64,000 nt of DNA, from the NCBI RefSeq assembly GCF_019145495.1, contig NZ_JAHSTU010000012.1:98130-162129 (forward strand). The letters are read 5' to 3'. This DNA is from Pseudomonas azerbaijanoccidentalis (GTDB lineage: Bacteria; Pseudomonadota; Gammaproteobacteria; Pseudomonadales; Pseudomonadaceae). Shown in pieces: positions 61,228-64,000 of this stretch (position 1 is the stretch's first letter; each line of letters begins with the position of its first letter). The notes under the pieces were generated by a model. That model was not told the origin of the DNA. It ran no database searches and was given only the letters and a program-made list of their open reading frames with translations. The translations under genes and the position numbers were made by a program.

Positions 61228-63790
61228 TTCTCAAGTACAGCCAGAAACTCTTTCCGAGTATCTGGCGCATCTGCCGATGACCGACCAGCAGCGCGCGGAA
61301 CTCGCGGGCTGCAAGTCCTTCAGCGAACTGCACGAACGCCTGTCGTCCTCCACGTTCGACGCCCCGAACGAGGCCGCCCAGGCTTCGGTGGGCAAGCGCC
61401 TGACCCTGAGCACCGCCGAAGAGTTGCAGGACGCCGAAATGCTGGCGCTCGACGCCAGCGGTCGGGTTTGCCTCAAGGCTACTCCGCCGATTCGCCGGAC
61501 CAAGGTCGTGCCGGAGCCGTGGCGTACCAACATCCTGGTACGCGGCTGGCGCCGGATGACCGGTCGTACCAACCCGCCGAAGCCGCCGAAGGACGAACGT
61601 GTCCTGCCGGCCGCGCGCTGGCGCACCGTGGGGTCGATCCGTCGCTATATCCTGCTGGTGCTGATGCTCGGCCAGACCATCGTCGCCGGCTGGTACATGA
61701 AAGGCATCATGCCGTACCAGGGCTGGTCATTCGTTGACCTTGAAGAAGTCCTGCACCAACCGCTGCTGCAAACCGCCACGCAAGTGCTGCCATACGCGTT
61801 GCAAACCAGCATCCTGATTCTGTTCGGGATTCTGTTCTGCTGGGTGTCGGCCGGTTTCTGGACGGCGTTGATGGGCTTCCTTGAGTTGCTCACCGGTCAC
61901 GACAAGTACCGGATCTCCGGCAAAAGCGCCGGCAACGAGCCGATTCCGAAAGATGCGCGCACCGCGCTGGTGATGCCGATCTGCAACGAAGACGTGCCGC
62001 GTGTATTCGCCGGTCTGCGGGCGACCTTCGAGTCGGTTGCAGCCACGGGTGATCTGGACCGTTTTGACTTCTTCGTGCTCAGCGACAGTAACGACGCCGA
62101 TATCTGCGTCGCTGAACAGCAAGCCTGGCTGGACGTCTGCCGGGAAGCCGGTGGCTTCGGCAAGATCTTCTATCGCCGCCGCCGCCGTCGCGTAAAACGT
62201 AAAAGCGGCAACCTCGACGACTTCTGCCGTCGTTGGGGCGGTGACTACAAGTACATGGTCGTCCTCGACGCCGACTCCGTGATGAGCGGCGAGTGCCTGA
62301 CCAGTCTGGTGCGCTTGATGGAAGCCACGCCGGACGCCGGGATTATCCAGACCGCGCCGCGTGCGTCGGGCATGGACACCCTGTATGCGCGCATGCAGCA
62401 GTTCGCCACCCGTGTGTACGGTCCGCTGTTCACCGCCGGCCTGCACTTCTGGCAGCTGGGCGAATCGCACTACTGGGGCCACAACGCGATCATCCGCATG
62501 AAGCCGTTCATCGAGCACTGCGCCTTGGCGCCGTTGCCGGGTAAGGGCGCGTTCGCCGGTGCGATCCTGTCCCACGACTTCGTTGAAGCCGCGCTGATGC
62601 GCCGTGCCGGTTGGGGCGTGTGGATTGCCTATGACTTGCCGGGCAGCTACGAAGAACTGCCGCCGAACCTGCTGGACGAACTCAAGCGTGACCGTCGCTG
62701 GTGCCATGGCAACCTGATGAACTTCCGCCTGTTCCTGGTCAAGGGTATGCACCCGGTACACCGCGCGGTGTTCCTGACCGGCGTGATGTCTTACCTGTCG
62801 GCGCCGCTGTGGTTCTTCTTCCTGGTGTTGTCGACGGCGCTGTTGGCGGTCAATACGCTGATGGAACCGCAGTACTTCCTTGAACCGCGTCAGCTCTACC
62901 CGCTGTGGCCACAATGGCACCCGGACAAGGCGATCGCGCTGTTCTCGACCACCATCGTGCTGCTGTTCCTGCCGAAGCTGTTGAGCATCATCCTGATCTG
63001 GGCCAAGGGCGCGAAAGAGTTCGGTGGCAAGTTCAAGGTGACCTTGTCGATGCTGCTGGAGATGTTGTTCTCCATGCTGCTGGCGCCGGTGCGGATGATT
63101 TTCCACACCCGCTTCGTGCTGGCCGCGTTCCTCGGCTGGGCTGCGACCTGGAACTCGCCACAACGTGACGACGACTCCACGCCATGGAGCGAAGCGGTCA
63201 AGCGCCACGGCCCGCAAACCTTGCTGGGCTTCTTCTGGGCCTTGCTGGTGATCTGGCTGAACCCGAGCTTCCTGTGGTGGCTGGTGCCAATCGTCGGATC
63301 GCTGATGCTGTCGATCCCGGTCTCGGTGATCTCCAGCCGTGTTGGTCTGGGCCTTAAGTCCCGCGACGAGAGCCTGTTCCTCATCCCTGAGGAATACAAT
63401 CCGCCACAGGCCTTGCTGGCAACCGACCAGTACACCCACGAAAACCGTTACCACGCCTTGAACGACGGCTTCGTGCGTTCGGTGGTCGACCCACAGCAGA
63501 ACGCCCTGGCGTGCTCGCTGGCGACCTCCCGGCACAATCAGGCCGAGCCGATTGAGTGGCTGCGGATCGAGCGGGTTCGCCATGCAATGAAGGTTGGTCC
63601 TGAGGGCCTGACCAACAACGAGCGTGTGCAACTGTTGAGCGATCCGGTGGCACTGGCTCGCTTGCATGAGCAGGTCTGGAACGAAGGTCATCCGGATTGG
63701 CTGGGTGCGTGGCGCAAGTCGGTCAAGGCTGACCCGCATGCGCCGCTGTTGCCGCTACGACCGGTGAGCTTGCAAGCCCAACCGGCCTGA
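61220..63790 (+). CDS. opgH: glucans biosynthesis glucosyltransferase OpgH
   Basis: 856 residues, a GT2-family inner-membrane glucosyltransferase that polymerises UDP-glucose into periplasmic glucan. About eight membrane segments surround a cytosolic catalytic domain (about 250-530) with VMPICNEDVPRVFAG, the DADSVMSG motif and the RDRRWCHGNL (RW) motif. The N-terminal cytosolic region (about 1-140) is the one that can touch FtsZ in E. coli. It starts inside opgG (8-bp overlap) and ends at a strong terminator. Confidence 0.96.
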   Translation: MSNSQVQPETLSEYLAHLPMTDQQRAELAGCKSFSELHERLSSSTFDAPNEAAQASVGKRLTLSTAEELQDAEMLALDASGRVCLKATPPIRRTKVVPEPWRTNILVRGWRRMTGRTNPPKPPKDERVLPAARWRTVGSIRRYILLVLMLGQTIVAGWYMKGIMPYQGWSFVDLEEVLHQPLLQTATQVLPYALQTSILILFGILFCWVSAGFWTALMGFLELLTGHDKYRISGKSAGNEPIPKDARTALVMPICNEDVPRVFAGLRATFESVAATGDLDRFDFFVLSDSNDADICVAEQQAWLDVCREAGGFGKIFYRRRRRRVKRKSGNLDDFCRRWGGDYKYMVVLDADSVMSGECLTSLVRLMEATPDAGIIQTAPRASGMDTLYARMQQFATRVYGPLFTAGLHFWQLGESHYWGHNAIIRMKPFIEHCALAPLPGKGAFAGAILSHDFVEAALMRRAGWGVWIAYDLPGSYEELPPNLLDELKRDRRWCHGNLMNFRLFLVKGMHPVHRAVFLTGVMSYLSAPLWFFFLVLSTALLAVNTLMEPQYFLEPRQLYPLWPQWHPDKAIALFSTTIVLLFLPKLLSIILIWAKGAKEFGGKFKVTLSMLLEMLFSMLLAPVRMIFHTRFVLAAFLGWAATWNSPQRDDDSTPWSEAVKRHGPQTLLGFFWALLVIWLNPSFLWWLVPIVGSLMLSIPVSVISSRVGLGLKSRDESLFLIPEEYNPPQALLATDQYTHENRYHALNDGFVRSVVDPQQNALACSLATSRHNQAEPIEWLRIERVRHAMKVGPEGLTNNERVQLLSDPVALARLHEQVWNEGHPDWLGAWRKSVKADPHAPLLPLRPVSLQAQPA

Positions 63791-63795
63791 TAAAG

Positions 63796-63825
63796 AAAAC
63801 CCCGCGGATCAGCGGGGTTTTTTTT
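63796..63825 (+). terminator. intrinsic terminator of opgGH
   Basis: The stem AAAACCCCGC/GCGGGGTTTT with loop GGATCA is followed by a T run, 6 bp after the opgH stop. The remaining bases to 63942 show no gene or clear motif. Confidence 0.95.
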
Positions 63826-63942
63826 GCCTTAGTAATCCCAAACCTTTGTGCAAACGAATGAGTACTTCAAGCCAGGGACTTTGCCGGGATCGCCGGTCTG
63901 TCGGTGTCAGGACCTCTAAACGCAGCGGTCTTGGCGGCCGCT

Positions 63943-64000
63943 AATCGCTAGCAGGCTAGCTCCCACAAGTGGACCTGTGGTGTTCACACCAATAGCTCCC
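63943..64000. repeat. partial REP/REPIN-type repeat, family B, cut by the window edge
   Basis: AATCGCTAGCAGGCTAGCTC followed by CCACA matches one family B arm; the partner arm is beyond or absent at the window end. Confidence 0.65.

Overview
The window is a chromosomal core segment of a Pseudomonas, most likely of the P. fluorescens group. This rests on the gene order glnA - DUF4124 pair - ntrBC - trmL - secB - grxC - gpmI, a complete hut locus of the fluorescent-pseudomonad type, opgGH, GC-rich codon use, and many short REP-type inverted repeats in the gaps. I see no prophage, transposase, integron, CRISPR array, tRNA or rRNA. Genes are densely packed and nearly every ORF is intact.

Layout. 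26-4067 (minus): yggX, mutY, an AsmA-family gene and a PanZ-like GNAT. 4291-10109 (plus): an OFA-type MFS transporter, the histidine-biosynthesis cluster hisB-hisH-(DUF2164)-hisA-hisF, and a solute-binding protein. 10195-15398 (minus): a YibQ-type deacetylase, ctpA, envC and gpmI. 15552-16754 (plus): rhodanese, grxC, secB. 16915-23841 is mostly minus: trmL, a divergent small membrane protein, a three-repeat sRNA that I identify as NrsZ, ntrC, ntrB, two DUF4124 genes and glnA. This is a nitrogen-control island with candidate sigma-54 promoters before nrsZ, ntrB and glnA and NtrC-like palindromes before nrsZ and ntrB. 24173-37513: thiI, typA, a YkgJ protein, glgP, a DUF2339/DUF3999 membrane pair, fbp and a DUF924 gene. 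37631-40657: a dCache chemoreceptor, a small lipoprotein and a lipocalin. 40751-55498: the hut locus (hutF divergent from hutCD, then hutU, an NCS1-like permease, hutXWV, two hutH-type genes, hutI, hutG). 55699-59091: an orphan quaternary-amine-type binding protein, an alpha/beta hydrolase, pip and dtd. 59413-63790: opgG and opgH.

How it fits together. One window holds histidine synthesis (hisBHAF), histidine breakdown (hut), ammonia assimilation (glnA) and the nitrogen sensor system (NtrBC, NrsZ). The hut promoter region shows a sigma-54 -24/-12 element, a HutC operator lying at the expected start site, and inverted repeats upstream where an NtrC/CbrB-type activator could bind.

Most notable observation: the first of the two hutH-type genes (50159-51682) is a full-length ORF that lacks precisely the Ala-Ser-Gly triplet that self-cyclises to the MIO cofactor in all catalytic histidine/phenylalanine ammonia-lyases. 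It has also lost the catalytic Tyr and an active-site Phe, while the second copy (51800-53332) keeps all of them. Other points are the three-repeat NrsZ RNA with a compensatory base change, a perfect 23-bp hairpin after secB, a structured leader before opgG, and 17 REP-type repeats of two families placed almost only at gene ends.
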